64,000 bases of DNA from Calliphora vicina (taxonomy: Eukaryota; Arthropoda; Insecta; Diptera; Calliphoridae), in assembly GCF_958450345.1 (NCBI RefSeq), contig NC_088781.1, forward strand, positions 49,587,357 through 49,651,356, read 5' to 3'. The stretch's first letter is position 1. The number at the start of each line of letters is the position of its first letter. The position numbers and the translations under genes are program-made. Below are positions 1 to 11,939 of this stretch, one piece after another. The notes beneath the pieces are model-generated. The model was not told the DNA's origin, ran no database searches, and was given only the letters and a program-made list of their open reading frames with translations.

Positions 1-2229
1 CCATACAACTTGTATTGAAAAAGTTTCATAACTCCCTTGATTTTTAATGCAGCAACTCAAAAAATAAATATTATAATTGTAGAATGGGCTTCTGAAAATA
101 TATACCTGTTCCGCCCACTTTTACGCCCATCTCCCATAGAAAAAACATGAAATAATAAAAAATAATACTAAAGAGGACAGATTAAGACTTTTATAGTACG
201 ATTTGTCCCTTTAAACAAATAAATAAATAAAAAGTATTACCCAGCTTTGACGTTGATCGACTCGCTTGGGTTTACTTAATAATTTAAGTATACAAAATAA
301 TAAAATAAAAAAACACCCAGGAAAGGAGATAAATTTCAACATGCATGAACGAAAATTCATGTTTTGTTACTTTATCACTATATCACTTTATAGTTTTTAC
401 TGGTTTTTTTGGGAAGGAGCAGCTGAATTTTTTTTTAACTTTTAGCTGAGACTTCAAGCTGTAATTTGACATCTTTCGTTAAACAGCGCTCCACAGCGCC
501 AAAAAGATGCAGTCCACTGAAGTTGATGAACATTGAAATTTTGATGTTGTTTATATTTTGTTCTACGAAATTTTTTATGTGGAACTTTTTCCAACTTTTT
601 TTAATGCAAGTCTTATCTATGGCAATTGTCATTTACGAAAATATACAATAAAGTCAAATCATAAGTTTACTGTGATTGTACCAAAAGATTGAATATACAG
701 TAAATTTGCATGCCATTTTAAACAAGCGAACATATATGAACTTCGATCGTGTCTGTCCAAACAAATAATAAATATATTAGCCTAATATTATGGAATCATA
801 ATATTCTGATATCTGACAACAAATTACCAAAAAATTATCCAAATCGGCGAACATGAAAAAAATGAATTTCGGCCACTATTCAACCACTGTGCGGCATGTC
901 AATGCGAGCCAAGTCCGTGCAAGATCCTATACTCATTCTACTCTGCCTGTTCTTAGAATGTGTTCAAAAAGCCCTATGAAACCCCTTCTAACAAGAAGTG
1001 AGTAAATGAAAATAGTCTACATCAAAATATAAATTACTCTGCATCTCTTTGATTAATTCTCCTTACAAATTTACAACAATAAATTGCTGAAGTCCTATAA
1101 TTTTTTCCCGCTGGGTGTGTCTGAAGTACTATCAAATAGGACTAACCTTTTCGTCTTGCAATTAATGCTAATAGTACTAGCACCTTTAAAACTAGTAGGT
1201 TTTATTTAGTCATACTGCTATTTCTTTAAATTATCTTATTTTATCTCTCACTGTATCTAAACAAATATGTATAACAAATATTGCAAGTTTGATGTTGTAA
1301 CAATAGTTTTCATTTTCATGCAACAAAGTAAACGTGTGTTTGCTTATATTCACACATTCTGTAAGCAGCAGTAATGGCAACATTTGTAAAAGTAGTAACT
1401 GCATTCAATATGAGAGAGTATCAAGAAGCAAACAATTTGATAATGTTTTACAGTTTGCCATACTTGCCAATATTCCTTCAACAGCTGTAAGTAAATGTGT
1501 AAATATGTAACAACATAAATGTATACGTTGCATTGTTATAGAAAACACTTTAATGAAATTTCTATTGAATATACATATTTTACACATCTACCACAACTTG
1601 TAGCATTGAAATTGTATATTCTGGAAAATACTTGTGCAAAGTACATATTGCACCTACTGCATGATGTGTTATCTTGATGTTTTTTTGTTTGCGGCTCCTT
1701 TTGGTTTTAATCATCATCATCATCACTCAATAACCAATAATGCAAACCATGATTGTTGTGTTTTATATCTAGATGCAAGATTAAATATAATATGTATGTA
1801 TTTTGTTTGCATTAAGTCCCCCTTAATATTTACCTGATACTTGTTGGAATAAATAATGAATATTCATTTATAATTTAGTGGTTTAATCAATTTACTGGTT
1901 AAAACAAATATGTATGCTATTAATTAATAGTATCGATAAGATTGTTTCCTGATTCAATACGTTAGTATTGAATGCATTATAACGAATTTCATGAAGTTGT
2001 AAAATTCTGATGAAATTTCAAGATTGCTGGATAATAAATGAACAAATTTACAATGTTTTCAATGTTCTGATAGTGTTTATGCATTTTACATTGAGTATGC
2101 AAGTGAAGAAAATTCACTTGAAATTGAACTACAAAGTATTAAAATTTTAAATCCAATTAAAATCATCTTACGGCATTATTAGTTTTCTGTTATACTTGGA
2201 TTTGTACCCTCATATTCATAATATATTTG
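1..2229. other. AT-rich intron sequence, no gene seen
   Basis: This is non-coding sequence downstream (in gene sense) of the last visible cadherin exon. Reading both strands, I find no open frame resembling the missing transmembrane or cytoplasmic part of N-cadherin, no RNA gene and no clear transposon ends. A short CAT run lies near 1710. The stretch is probably intron, because the cadherin reading frame stops mid-protein at 8495 with a good splice donor. Confidence 0.6.
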
Positions 2230-3535
2230 TATACCCTACACCACCATAGTGGGGAGGGTACAATGAGTTTGTGCAGATGTTTTGTAGCGTGCAAAAATAT
2301 TAGTCTAACACCCAACTTAAGGTAAACCGATCGACTCAGAATCAGAAACAATTTCCATACAAAACTTGTTTTATAAATCTTTGATAAATTTAACAAGTAA
2401 GAAAGTATGGTGGATCAAGTCCGACCCTATAATACCCTACACTAAGTGAATGACCAAGAATATTTTTCTTTTGAAATTTAAATAATTAAATAATGAGTAA
2501 TTACGGACCGATCGCCATGAGATTAGGCATTTTTTATTTCGCATAATTTTTAATTTTTCATGTACCCGACCCTTTTTCGCGCTTAAAGCAGAAATTAAAA
2601 ACTCAAGCTCAGCTGCATCTTCTCTATAGTCATTTATATATTAACTAATTAGCCCCACTGTGGCATCGTTTAATCAACTCAATTATTCAGCTGTATTACG
2701 AAAGTCAGCGTTCTGCAAGGAATGTTTTTCGTTCACTTTGATTAAACATATCGTTATGTTTTTAAGGAAATACAGAACAAATAAATCGATCCATTATTTC
2801 ACCTAATCCGCATACAAATGTCCTCTCGCATTTGGAGTTTATAGGTCATAAATGTCTAATTTATATAGCAGGTATCTACACAGAAAAAACTATTTCTTAA
2901 ACCGTTTCAATTCAAATATTTGTCACATATTGAACTGGTTTCAATTATTTCATAATTAAATCAAGTATTCATTTGCTCAAAAACAAAATTTCTTGATATT
3001 TTCTATTGAATTTTGAGTTTTGAATTTGATTATTTTGACAATTGAATATACAATTTTCGTTATTGGATGAATTTCAAATACAAAAATTATTGAATAGACA
3101 ATTTTCGTAATTGAAAACACATTTTTGTTATTTTTTGTGTTTCAATTACGAAAATTATCTATTCAATAATTTTTGTATTTGAAATTCAACCAATAACGAA
3201 AATTGTATATTCAATTGTCAAAATAATCAAATTCAAAACTCAAAATTCAATAGAAAATATCAAGAAATTTTGTTTTTGAGCAAATGAATACTTGATTTAA
3301 TTATGAAATAATTGAAACCAGTTCAATATGGGATAAATGTTTGAATTGAAATATAATTTTTTCTGTGTACACAAAATTTACTCAAAATAAGCTTTATTTA
3401 TACTGAAGTCATGTCACGTAATTTGATGATGATCGGTCGATAATTAGTCATAGCTCCCATATAAGGCACATTTCCGAAAATCACCCACGAAAAGAAATTG
3501 TTGAAATTTGAAAAGAAAAAATTTTTTTGCTTGTT
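2230..3535 (+). repeat. composite DINE-1-like dispersed repeat (family A)
   Basis: The block starts with the hairpin-forming ATACCCTACACCACC end that recurs at about 9227, 54885 and 56747. A fragment of the other end (ACAAGTAAGAAAGTATGG, near 2394) sits inverted beside it. The internal part (CACCTA..CCCCATACAAATGT-like, TCATAGCTCCCATATAAGG) runs from about 2790 to 3535 and is split by the foldback MITE at 2879-3367. The family resembles Drosophila DINE-1/INE-1 (Helentron-associated elements) in the ATACCC..GGGTAT hairpin and GACGGACATGGCT-like tract. The assignment to that group is inference. Confidence 0.65.
2879..3367. mobile_element. 489-bp palindromic foldback MITE, TA duplication
   Basis: The termini are CACAGAAAAAAC on the left and TTTTTTCTGTG on the right, flanked by TA at 2877-2878 and 3368-3369. 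Almost the whole element is one inverted repeat: a left arm to about 3122 and a right arm from about 3138, centred on a TTTTTTGTG spacer. Removing it restores the family A sequence (TATCTACACAAA..). A TA target and CACAGAAAAA ends fit a Tc1/mariner-type non-autonomous element. A relative with the same ends lies at 31387-32287. Confidence 0.85.
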
Positions 3536-3539
3536 TTTA

Positions 3540-4458
3540 CTTGAATTCAGCAATGAATATTAGCTGTTTTCGATGTAAATTAAAAAATTTTACACATTTG
3601 TGCTGATGAGCAATTCGAAAAGATTCTCGAACTACCATAAAATTATTAAAATGTAGTGTTTGGGGTGGTTTAGTTTATGGGCTAGTGAAATCTTTATAAC
3701 CTTCAATTACAAGCGATACGATCATGATCACGTTCTTTTTGTTACCTGAAATTGAAACCCGTGATGCCGGAGACATTTGGTGTCAACAAGACGGTGGTAC
3801 GGCATACACATCGGGATAAAAAATGGCTTTAGTGAGAAATCATTGGAACTGTCAACTGTTCGCCTATATAATATGCTATCACAGGTTTGGATTTTTTTCT
3901 TTGGGGTTATGTAAAGTCTTCGGCGATAAAAATAAAGTTTTTCGAGTTTAAGTTTTGCAATTTGACCCATATGCCGGGGGTCCCCAAAGTAGGACACCTC
4001 GGGTATATTTAATTTTAAAACCATTATGTTTCTTACACATATAGAATCCTCATCGATCACTACAAAAAACCTTGCCGTAGTTATCAATTAGCTCCTACAG
4101 TTAAGGAGATATTCGCATTTGAAAATTAAATGTTCAACATTTTTACCCACTTTTTTGATAACTTAAAAAGAAAAAAGTACTTTTTAACCAAAAAACTGGA
4201 CTAGAGTCGCATAGGCGTTATCAAAACATAATAACCCATTTCAGATAGCCAAATATGTTTTTAATATTCCTGTAAAGGGTTCCGATAAGCTCGCAACTAG
4301 TATGGATATTATTGCCAAAAAACTAAAAAATCTCATTTTTGGAATTTTCAAAGCTATTTTGGGAATTCCGGGATTCCGACAGCAAATTTCAATATGTGTT
4401 TTTATTTTTGCATTTTAAATAGAAAAATATATATAACGGTAAAATTTTATTAAAAACT
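3540..4458. repeat. decayed repeat sequence shared with 6655-7260
   Basis: Apart from the transposase relic, this segment holds a tract around 3975-4015 whose reverse complement (ATACCCGAGGTGTCCT) reappears near 7232-7250. That indicates an interspersed repeat in opposite orientations. I see no intact coding sequence. Confidence 0.45.
3745..3940 (+). pseudogene. mariner/IS630-type transposase relic (C-terminal part)
   Basis: Reading the plus strand gives a decayed stretch including DIWCQQDGGTAYTSG, interrupted by a stop and a frame change, and then FFSLGLCKVFGDK. This matches, from my knowledge of the family, the conserved D-W-F-Q-Q-D-G-A-T block and the following F-L-W-G-Y-V-K block of the mariner-like transposases common in ants and flies. 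The second catalytic Asp would be the D in QQDG. Stops and frameshifts show it is dead. A relic of the middle of the same protein type lies at 16303-16510, on the same strand but 12 kb away. Confidence 0.65.
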
Positions 4459-5588
4459 ATATGAGGGGCTTAGAGCACAAGGGGTTCAAGTGCCTTTTTT
4501 TCTCAAACTGAGTTAACATATGGAGTTAGTAGGTGAAGTTCAGAGAAGTTCATAGCACAAGAGTTGAATGTGGGATTCTCATCCGTTAGCGAGATATGGC
4601 AACCAATTCTAAAATACCTGTTTCGGTTGGAGCACATGGGGTACATGAGCACTTAAACCCCTTGTGCTCTAAGCAAATATTAAAATTAATTTTTCACATG
4701 GACTGATTTAGTGAATTCAGATGAGTGATCAGCTAAAATCTAGCAATTAATTCCATCACTTGTTTTCAAAACACCTGTTTCAAATACATTTGTGGATTAT
4801 TTTCCAAAAAAGAAAAAGTAACATAAAATAATGGAATCGAGTATATTAATAATTGTTGATTTTTTATTATTTATGGTACGTAAAATCATTAAAAATAAGT
4901 GAATCTGAAAATAATATTGACGAATTTTCTGAATCTGATCATCTTATACAAAGATGATCTTATGAATGTGCAAGAAAACTTCACCAAACTAAATCTGAAA
5001 GCTCGAAATGTTGACCGAGTCGTGTAGTTACTACCACAACTTCCTCCAAAAAACTGCGTCAAAACAATAATATTCCAGAAATTCTAGAACCTACAGGATC
5101 TTCTATGCTATATACCATCAATTTACCATGAATGGTTTAAAGCAATTCCTCACGATGGAATGGAATAAATTCCGGAAAGAATAGAAAGTCAAGGTGAGGA
5201 TGACCCCGATGATGTCATGGAATCTGATTATGACGACTAAAAAATGTACCAAAGAACCATAAAACCTTTTCTTAATTAAATGTTAATAAAAAAAATTGAG
5301 TCTATATGGTTTTCTTATTAGGTAATTCAGAACTTTGAAAAAAATTAAAGCACAAGGGGTATAAGTGCGACTTTCCTCACTTCAAAGGTAATTTTTGGGT
5401 ATTTGTATATATAAATTATGGTATTTTTTATCATGTTAGATTAAAATATATATCAGGATCTCTATTAATTAAAAGACAATATTCCAGATAGCATCTAAAA
5501 TTTTTTATTGTAAATTAACTTTAACCTAATTTTTCTCTTTATTAAACATTAGTCACTTGAATCCCTTGTGCTCTAAGCCCCTCATATA
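4459..5588. mobile_element. TIR element with repeated GCTTAGAGCACAAGGGG motif
   Basis: The left end TATGAGGGGCTTAGAGCACA is mirrored by TGTGCTCTAAGCCCCTCATA at the right; the inverted match continues through AAGGG(G/A)TTCAAGTG, about 33 bp in all. Further copies of the motif lie inside, near 4625-4675 (one direct, one inverted) and near 5347. Between about 4856 and 5240 there is decayed coding-like sequence on the plus strand, ending in an acidic tail (EDDPDDVMESDYDD, then stop) at about 5200-5240. I cannot name the superfamily and see no clean target duplication. Confidence 0.65.
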
Positions 5589-5967
5589 TAAATAAAAATT
5601 TAATTTCAATTTGAAATATTCGTATTTTCGCAAAAATTCAATAAAAAGCATTTTTTGTCAACTTTTCAAAATAATATTCAATGAATTTCTTAATCTTCAA
5701 AAAATAAATATATGGTGGATTTCGATGTCTTCCAATCGGTGTGAAATTTGCATCAAGGTTAATTCTATTGGATAGTAATTCAGACACAATTTTTCAACAA
5801 GATCAGTGGAGAACTCTCTCAGTTAAAGTGGGTCAAAATTTGACATTTTGGCCAAGCTGGTGTTTTTTCTCATCCATGTAACTTATTACCTATTGTTCTT
5901 AGCAAAATGTGTCCCAAATAGTTTAGATAGCTATTTCTTCAATCTTTCGAAGAAAAATATAAAAAAA

Positions 5968-6649
5968 ACAAGTAAGAGAGCTATATTCGGCTGTGCCGAA
6001 TCTTATATACCCTTCACCAAATTATACTTTATAATAAATTTTTTTAAATATTTTTAGGTAAACAAATTTTAATTTTTTTTTTTTAATTGTTTTTCAAATT
6101 TTTTTTTTTTTAATTTTTTTTTGGGAAAAAAAATGTATGACAAACAAAATTTTTTTATGAAAAAAAATTTCGGGTTAACAAATATTTTTCCCGATTTTTA
6201 CCCATTGTAGGTCCAACTTACTATAGCCCTATCTACATCGTTGCAATGGACTTTGAAATATCTATCATTAGATATCCATATTGTCTATATTAATGACTTA
6301 GTAATCCAGATATTGATCAAAAATAGGTAAAAAATCGAGGTTGTCCCGGTTTTTTGATCATATCTCCGTTATTTATGGACCGATTTTACTAATTTTAAAT
6401 AGAAAACTTCTCGAAAGCATGTCTGACAGAATTATTGAAGATTTGGATCCTGAAGATATCTGTGGTCTTCAGAAAATTGATTTCAACAGACAGACGGACA
6501 GACAGACAGACGGGCATGGCTTAATCGACTCCGCTATCTATAAGGATCCAGAATATATATACTTTATAGGGTCGGAAATGAAAAATGTAGAAATTACAAA
6601 CGGAATGACAAACTTATATATACCCTTCTCACGAAGGTGAAGGGTATAA
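5968..6649 (+). repeat. DINE-1-like dispersed repeat (family B)
   Basis: It begins ACAAGTAAGAGAGCTATATT followed by the small hairpin TTCGGCTGTGCCGAA. It ends with a terminal hairpin, TATACCCTTC..GAAGGGTATA. The internal GACAGACGGACAGACAGACG tract is typical of the DINE-1/INE-1 group. Related copies lie at 25428-26053 (inverted), 50306-51130 (inverted), 53430-54027 and 58440-58925 (inverted). Confidence 0.75.
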
Positions 6650-7260
6650 TAAAAAAAATTTTACATTTTATTTCCGAAATCAAAAAGTTTTTTGACTTTT
6701 TTTCAAAATGGACCTTTTTTTATCAAAAGAAAGCTTAGATATTTTCCTTAAAGATCTATTTGGTCGCTTAGTGGAATGCGATCGATCAAAATAAATGTTT
6801 TGTATCTCAAAACAAGAATTTTTGACTTTTTTTTGCAAAATCAAAAACTCTGTTGACTTTATTTTTTCTTAAGTGGACCTTTTTTTTACTTTTTGGCCTA
6901 AAATAAATCTTAGATATATTCCTTGAAGATCTTTTTGGTCTCGTAGTGGGATGCGAGTGGGATCTCTATCAAAATTAATATTTTTAACTCTTTTTAAAAA
7001 TTGGCAATTTTTTAATATTTTTTTGTTCAAAAGAAAGCTTAGGTTCATTTCTTTCAGAGATTTTTCGTCGCTTAGTGGGATATCTATCAAAATAAATATT
7101 TTGTAACTCAATACATAAAATTTTTGGTTTTTTTTTTTTTGCAAAATCGAACATTTTTCAATTTTTTTTAAATTTTAAATATTTTAGATTAGGCTTATTC
7201 CTTTAAGAGCTTTTTGGTCTCTTAGTGGGAAGCGACATTTAACATACCCGAGGTGTCCTT
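6650..7260. repeat. degenerate tandem repeat, TTTGGTCGCTTAGTGG units
   Basis: Four diverged units carry the core 'TTCCTT-AAGA-CTTTTTGGTC-CTTAGTGGGA-GCGA', near 6735, 6915, 7045 and 7190, spaced about 130 to 180 bp. The same unit type recurs at 49966-50260. No protein is encoded; a 91-residue open frame on the minus strand at 6869-7144 is made of these units. Confidence 0.6.
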
Positions 7261-8494
7261 TTTTAGTGACCCCTGGTAGGCCAGTTTCAAAACATAAACT
7301 AAGCAACACGTCCTGTTTACGCATGTGAAATTTCATTCAAACCAGACTAACCGTTTAGAAGTTACATATTTTATCATCGGCCTCTTGGAGCTTTTGAATA
7401 TACCTTCCGATTGAATGAGGTTATCTTATAAAATTAATTATCAGATATTGTTCTTTCGGGTAATAATAAAGATACCGACAACCAATTAAAGTATTTTAGT
7501 GTTTTATTTAAAATACATAATGTAAATGAATCACCATTTATAAATGTGTTTAGCTAGATTTCAGATTGGAACCACAGTGCATAGTGGGGGCAAATATAGC
7601 AAGTGTTGGCACATAAAGGCTTTTAACATTTTCCTTAAGTTTCCAAAAACATTTGACTAACATTTTTCTATAATCAGTCATCATAGGGGATATATATAAC
7701 TACTCTTGCTCTGTCCATGAGAATCTAATTTACATACCTCTGTCAGGGCTTTAAATATTATTTTAGTTCACAAAATATTCTTCTATCTTATGCTAATGTA
7801 TGTCGGAGTAATGTATTCATTGAAAAGTATTTCTTGGAATAATCATTATAGAAAAATTACAGAGCAGACAGCTTTAAACTTTTTATTTTTGCATTTTTTT
7901 AATTTTTAGTTTCCAATGAAACATTTATTGCAGCAATTATTCAAACTACAATTAAATGCCAATATCAGTGAAGCATCCCTTATGTAAAGAACATGAACTT
8001 TTGGTATTTAATTACCTTTAATAATTTTTAATCGTAATTATAGGAAAATGGTTAGGAAACCGAATCAAAAATCTTGTATTACAAAAAAAAAAATTGCATT
8101 TTCTTGAAATATGAGTTAAAAATTTAAGTTCATAGAAACCCAAAGGTAAAAGTATTGTTGCATATGCTTCGAATAAGAGAGTTTAATTTCTAAAGATTTG
8201 TTGGAAGATCAACAAATTTGGAAAACTAAAAACACAGTAGGTTTAAGTATCTGCAAGACTCTGGTAGGTATAACTAATGCAGTATTTTTTTTCTAGATTT
8301 TCTGTTTAAAATTCCAATATGTTGTTGCAAAACATTTATTTTAGAACAAGTGCTGCAAAACTGTTCTATAAAACTTACTCTTTCACTCTTATTTTTTCCT
8401 TATTGTTTAATGTCTATGCTAATGATACTCAAATGTTTTTCAAATGTGTATGTTGTTTTGCTTTGCTTTGTTATTAGCAATTTTCAATACTTAC
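7261..8494. other. AT-rich intron sequence, nothing recognised
   Basis: This is the intron just after the 8495-8665 exon (in gene sense). I see no transposon ends, RNA gene or further cadherin exon. The donor GTAAGT occupies 8494-8489 on the minus strand. Confidence 0.5.
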
Positions 8495-8665
8495 GTGCAT
8501 TCATATTCATTCCACAAATCCACACAATCAAATGGATCCGGACAGATTATATTCGAACATGGACGATTTGAAGGACAGTTACGTTCTAAATTTCTGGCCA
8601 TTGTTGCTTGTCCCCATTGAGTGCCATTCATGGAGGGTGGCAATGGCAAGTGCTTGCCATCCAAT
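8495..8665 (-). CDS. CadN2: N-cadherin (CadN2-like), membrane-proximal exon
   Basis: This 171-bp exon codes for 56 full residues: LDGKHLPLPPSMNGTQW, an N-glycosylation sequon (NGT), then a Cys-rich stretch (C-PSNRPC-NIIC-DPFDC-VDLWNEYEC). In Drosophila CadN this follows the second laminin G domain and leads into the last EGF-like module before the transmembrane helix. The acceptor (TTATAG) lies just above 8665 and the donor (GTAAGT) just below 8495. It enters after two bases of an Arg codon, exactly the phase in which exon 21256-23563 ends, and leaves after two bases of a Thr codon. The downstream exons (rest of EGF, transmembrane, catenin-binding tail) are not in the window. N-cadherin family identity is very secure; CadN2 rather than CadN is inferred. 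Confidence 0.93.
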
Positions 8666-9161
8666 CTATAAGAGTAGAATATGAGAAAAGATAAAAGGAA
8701 AAAAGAAAACGTATTATTATTGTATGCAGGGTGGAGACGAAATGAAAACAAAATTCTTGACAAAATTTCAATTTTTAGTGTGATGTTTTAAATATGCATA
8801 GTAAGAAATGTCTTTATTAGGGGAAAGACAAGAGTAAAACATGAAAGCACATTTTTTTTTTGTTATTTCATTTTCTGTTGAAAGATGTAATTAAAAAATC
8901 CTCTTAATGTTCCAAATGAGTGATATTAAATACCCCTGGATAGATATACATAAGGGTGGTCCTTAGTATGCTGCCAAGGACTAAAATTATTCTAACTAAA
9001 TGGAGAAAATTTATGCAAAATCTAATAAAGTTTAGAGGTTGCACATTTTATTTGAAGTCGCAAGATTTGTGTTAAATATTGCTATTATTTCCAAAAAATT
9101 AAATAAATGTGGAAAAAAATCCAATAGTTTTTGATTTTCATTTACTTTTTTGTTTAAATAT

Positions 9162-9929
9162 AACAAGTAAAAGTGTTATACTCGGATGTGCCGAATATTA
9201 TTTACCTACCATTATTGACACCGATTTTTTATACCCTACACCACCATAGTGGGGAGGGTATTATGCGTTTGTGCAGACACCCACTTTAAAGTATACCGAT
9301 CGACTTAGAATCACTTTCTGAGTCGATTAAACGATGTCCGTCATTCCGTCCGTCTAGTTGGCTGGCTGGCTGTCCATGTAAACCTTGTGCGCAGAGTACA
9401 GGTCGCAATTTTGAAGATATTTCGATCAAATTCGGCACATATTATTTCTTCGGCCCAAGGACCAAGCCTGTTGAAACTGGCTGAAATCGGTCCATTATTT
9501 CACCTAGCCCCCATACAAATGTCAGTCCGAAATTGGACTTTATCGGTCATAAATGTTTAATTTATAAATGTATCTCCACAAATTGCACTCCAAATAAGTT
9601 TTACATATACAAAATTCATGTCACCAAATTTTGTTACGATCGGTCAATAATTAGTCATAGCTCCCATATAGACCCGCTTCCTAATCGCTTAAAAATTTTG
9701 GTATACTCACAAAATTCAACATATTAAACCTTCATATAGACATAAATCACACGACCTAATTTCATGGTGATCGGTCCATAATTGGTCATAGCTCCCATAT
9801 AAGGCCCACTTCCGAAATCACTCAAAAATATAAATTATTGAAATTTTAAAAGAAAAATGATTTTGCTCTTTTACTTAGTGTAGGGTATTATATAGTCGGG
9901 CTTGACCGACCATACTTTCTTACTTGTTA
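9162..9929 (+). repeat. DINE-1-like repeat, full-length family A copy with family B start
   Basis: It opens with AACAAGTAAAAGTG and a TCGGATGTGCCGA hairpin, then the ATACCCTACACCACC..GGGGAGGGTAT hairpin. It closes with AGTCGGGCTTGACCGACC and TTTCTTACTTGTT. Inside, 'CGGTCcATAATtgGTCATAGCTCCCATAT'-type units occur at about 9500, 9640 and 9775, roughly 130 to 150 bp apart. The intact CACTTTAAAGTATACC near 9280 is equivalent to the site that piggyBac entered in the copy at 42607. Confidence 0.75.
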
Positions 9930-10149
9930 CATTATGTATCTGATAAAAAATGTTTTTCTTTTTAAATATCAAATTTTCTATGAATAGCTCATTTATGTAT
10001 AGATGTTATGAAAAATCATGGACCGATTCTTATCATTTTAAACATAAATTGTTCTCTTATAATAGGAATAACGAGTTTAAAATGTTAACTTTTTATGGAT
10101 ATTGTCTTAGATTTGGCCATGTTGTATGGAGGGTAACTGTGAATTAAAT

Positions 10150-10756
10150 ATGCAGTGACGGACTACTCATTGGATTGGACGCCTGACAACGTGTCACTTT
10201 AAATTATGAGTGCTGTAGAGGCTCCTTGTCATGGCGAAATATTGTCGCCATTCAATAACCAATGCCAAGGAATTTTTATTTCAGGTCCCTCGCCTTTAAG
10301 CAGGTTGGGCTGTGGGTTAATATCCCTCTCCCAGAAAAAAACCCTTATCACTGAAACGTCTACAATGAATTCAACACGATCTCTCACCACGACAACAAAA
10401 TTTGGATTTATAAAACGGATAAAGATTGGATCAATTCTTGAACAAGTTTGCTCAGAAATGAACAATTATAATATCGATATTACCAAGTGAAGTTGGCAAT
10501 ACCTTCATATTTTCTGGCAACAGTGATCAGTGTTAGTCTAATACTCTACACAATGGCGAACAAAGCATACATGCACTAAACATCAAAATCTATGTGATAC
10601 AGCTTCGCCAACGGAGGTAGGAGATGTTGACGCTAAGGATATATTTTATAGTCAACTTGAAGCTGTTATACAAGCGATGCCGATTGGCGACATCAAAAGC
10701 GACGACATTGCTCGGAGTCTTTAATCCGAAGGTAGGCTATGACTACAAAGATCTCC
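10150..10756 (+). pseudogene. non-LTR retrotransposon relic, 5' part with endonuclease fragment
   Basis: From 10625 the plus strand reads, with small frame errors, DVDAKDIFYSQLEAVIQAMP, then GDIKS, and near 10705-10750 FNPKVGYDYKD. This resembles the APE endonuclease segment of LINE elements (…GDFNAKVG…). The upstream part (10150-10500) looks like the 5' leader of such an element, including GCAGGTTGGGCTGTGGGTTA. It stops abruptly at 10756 where mariner sequence begins. Stops and frameshifts mark it as dead. The clade is uncertain. Confidence 0.5.
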
Positions 10757-11446
10757 AGCCTTCTATGAGGTCCCAAGGACTGGCCGCATATTCTGGGCAT
10801 TTTTCGGCCAATTCTCGCTGCAAGCGAACAAGTTGAATTCGGTACAGGTTCCCTGTGATGCTCTTTTCAGATTTCAGCAGCTCATAATAAATAGGACCCC
10901 TTTTTTCACCTCCATATACAGAGAATTACCTTAGCGCCATGGATATTTGGCCATCGGCTGGATGGTCGGGCTTCATGTACGATCTCTTAAGCTTCGTCCA
11001 TTTCGACCCATTTTTCATCGCAAATAATGATTCGGTGCAAAAATAATTTTATTTTATAGCATTCAAGAATCATTTCAGACATACAAAGTCGTTTTTCGAG
11101 GTATCTCAGCTTCAATTCTTATGGGACCCAATTTCCCTGATTTCGGATGAATCCTGCTGCGTGAAAACATTTTAAAATTGCTGCTTGAGTAGCTCCCAAT
11201 TATTAAGCAAGCTCTCGTTGAGTTTGACAATAATCTCCATGGAGTATTACCTCCAATTTTAGGTCTTCAAACTTTTTGGCTGGCCTGTGTCAAAATCACC
11301 CCTTCTGAACCGAAAAAACCAGCTCTCACACATTGAATCCTATGAAACACATTCACCATAAATTTCGGTGAGCTTCAGCGGCACTCTTTTTTTTCAACTT
11401 ATAGAAGTAAAGCAAAACTTCCCGCATATGACGCTTTGTTCGACAT
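10757..11446 (-). pseudogene. mariner transposase pseudogene, truncated
   Basis: Reading the minus strand from the ATG at 11446, decayed mariner sequence is visible: a helix-turn-helix part with KKSAAEAHRN, then YCQTQRELA, GNWVP-ELK, FLHRIIICDEKWVEMD (the first catalytic Asp of the DD34D triad in CDEKW), and further on PIYYELLKSEKSITGNLYRI. Several stops and shifts occur. The part that should carry the QHDNARPH-like second Asp is missing, because the element ends at the LINE junction near 10757. GCCATCTAT near 11567 may belong to the 5' terminal repeat. Confidence 0.8.
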
Positions 11447-11634
11447 TTTCGAAGATTGTCACTCAATAACTAAGTGAGAATAAATAACAGATATGTTGAC
11501 TTCAAAATGACATATAAGTTATTAAAAACATAAACCGCATTCAAAAAATACGCCATCTATCCAATATATATATTTGTTAAGATTAATTTTTGTATTCTAT
11601 TGAACGGTTCGCAATTTTTTACTGAAAAATGTAT

Positions 11635-11850
11635 ATAGACTAGGTGATTAATTTAGAGGTGTTTTTTCGTTTGTTTTTTTGTACAGATAACGCGTGACTG
11701 ATGTCATACTGTCATGTTATTTTAATCACTATTGTTTGACAATTCATCAAGGAGAGACTCATACTGAAAATACGTCTTCGATCAGTTTACGTTATTGTTT
11801 GACACACAATCGAATTGACCACACGATTTTCCAAAATTTTTAATTTCCCT
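11635..11850. repeat. possible mariner/IS630-type element leader fragment
   Basis: The block (GATAACGCGTGACTGATGTC, CATCAAGGAGAGACTCATAC) looks like the 5' leader of a mariner-like element I associate with insect genomes. There is no coding sequence, and the assignment rests on recollection only. Confidence 0.25.
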
Positions 11851-11939
11851 CATATGGGTAAATGAAAGACAAAAACTATTTTTAAATGGAATTTTTTTCA
11901 ACATTTAATTTTTTTTTTTAAATTGCAACTAGGGTTTTT

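Noticed and set aside
3728..4087. 119-residue open frame on the minus strand
   Set aside because: It lies antisense to a recognisable mariner-type transposase relic and over a dispersed repeat; no protein family is suggested.
1..8494. Transmembrane and cytoplasmic exons of the cadherin
   Set aside because: I looked for the next Cys-rich EGF segment, a hydrophobic helix and the acidic catenin-binding tail on the minus strand and found none; they must lie outside the window.
10206..10490. 94-residue plus-strand open frame
   Set aside because: It falls in the leader-like part of a LINE relic; composition and position do not support a real protein.
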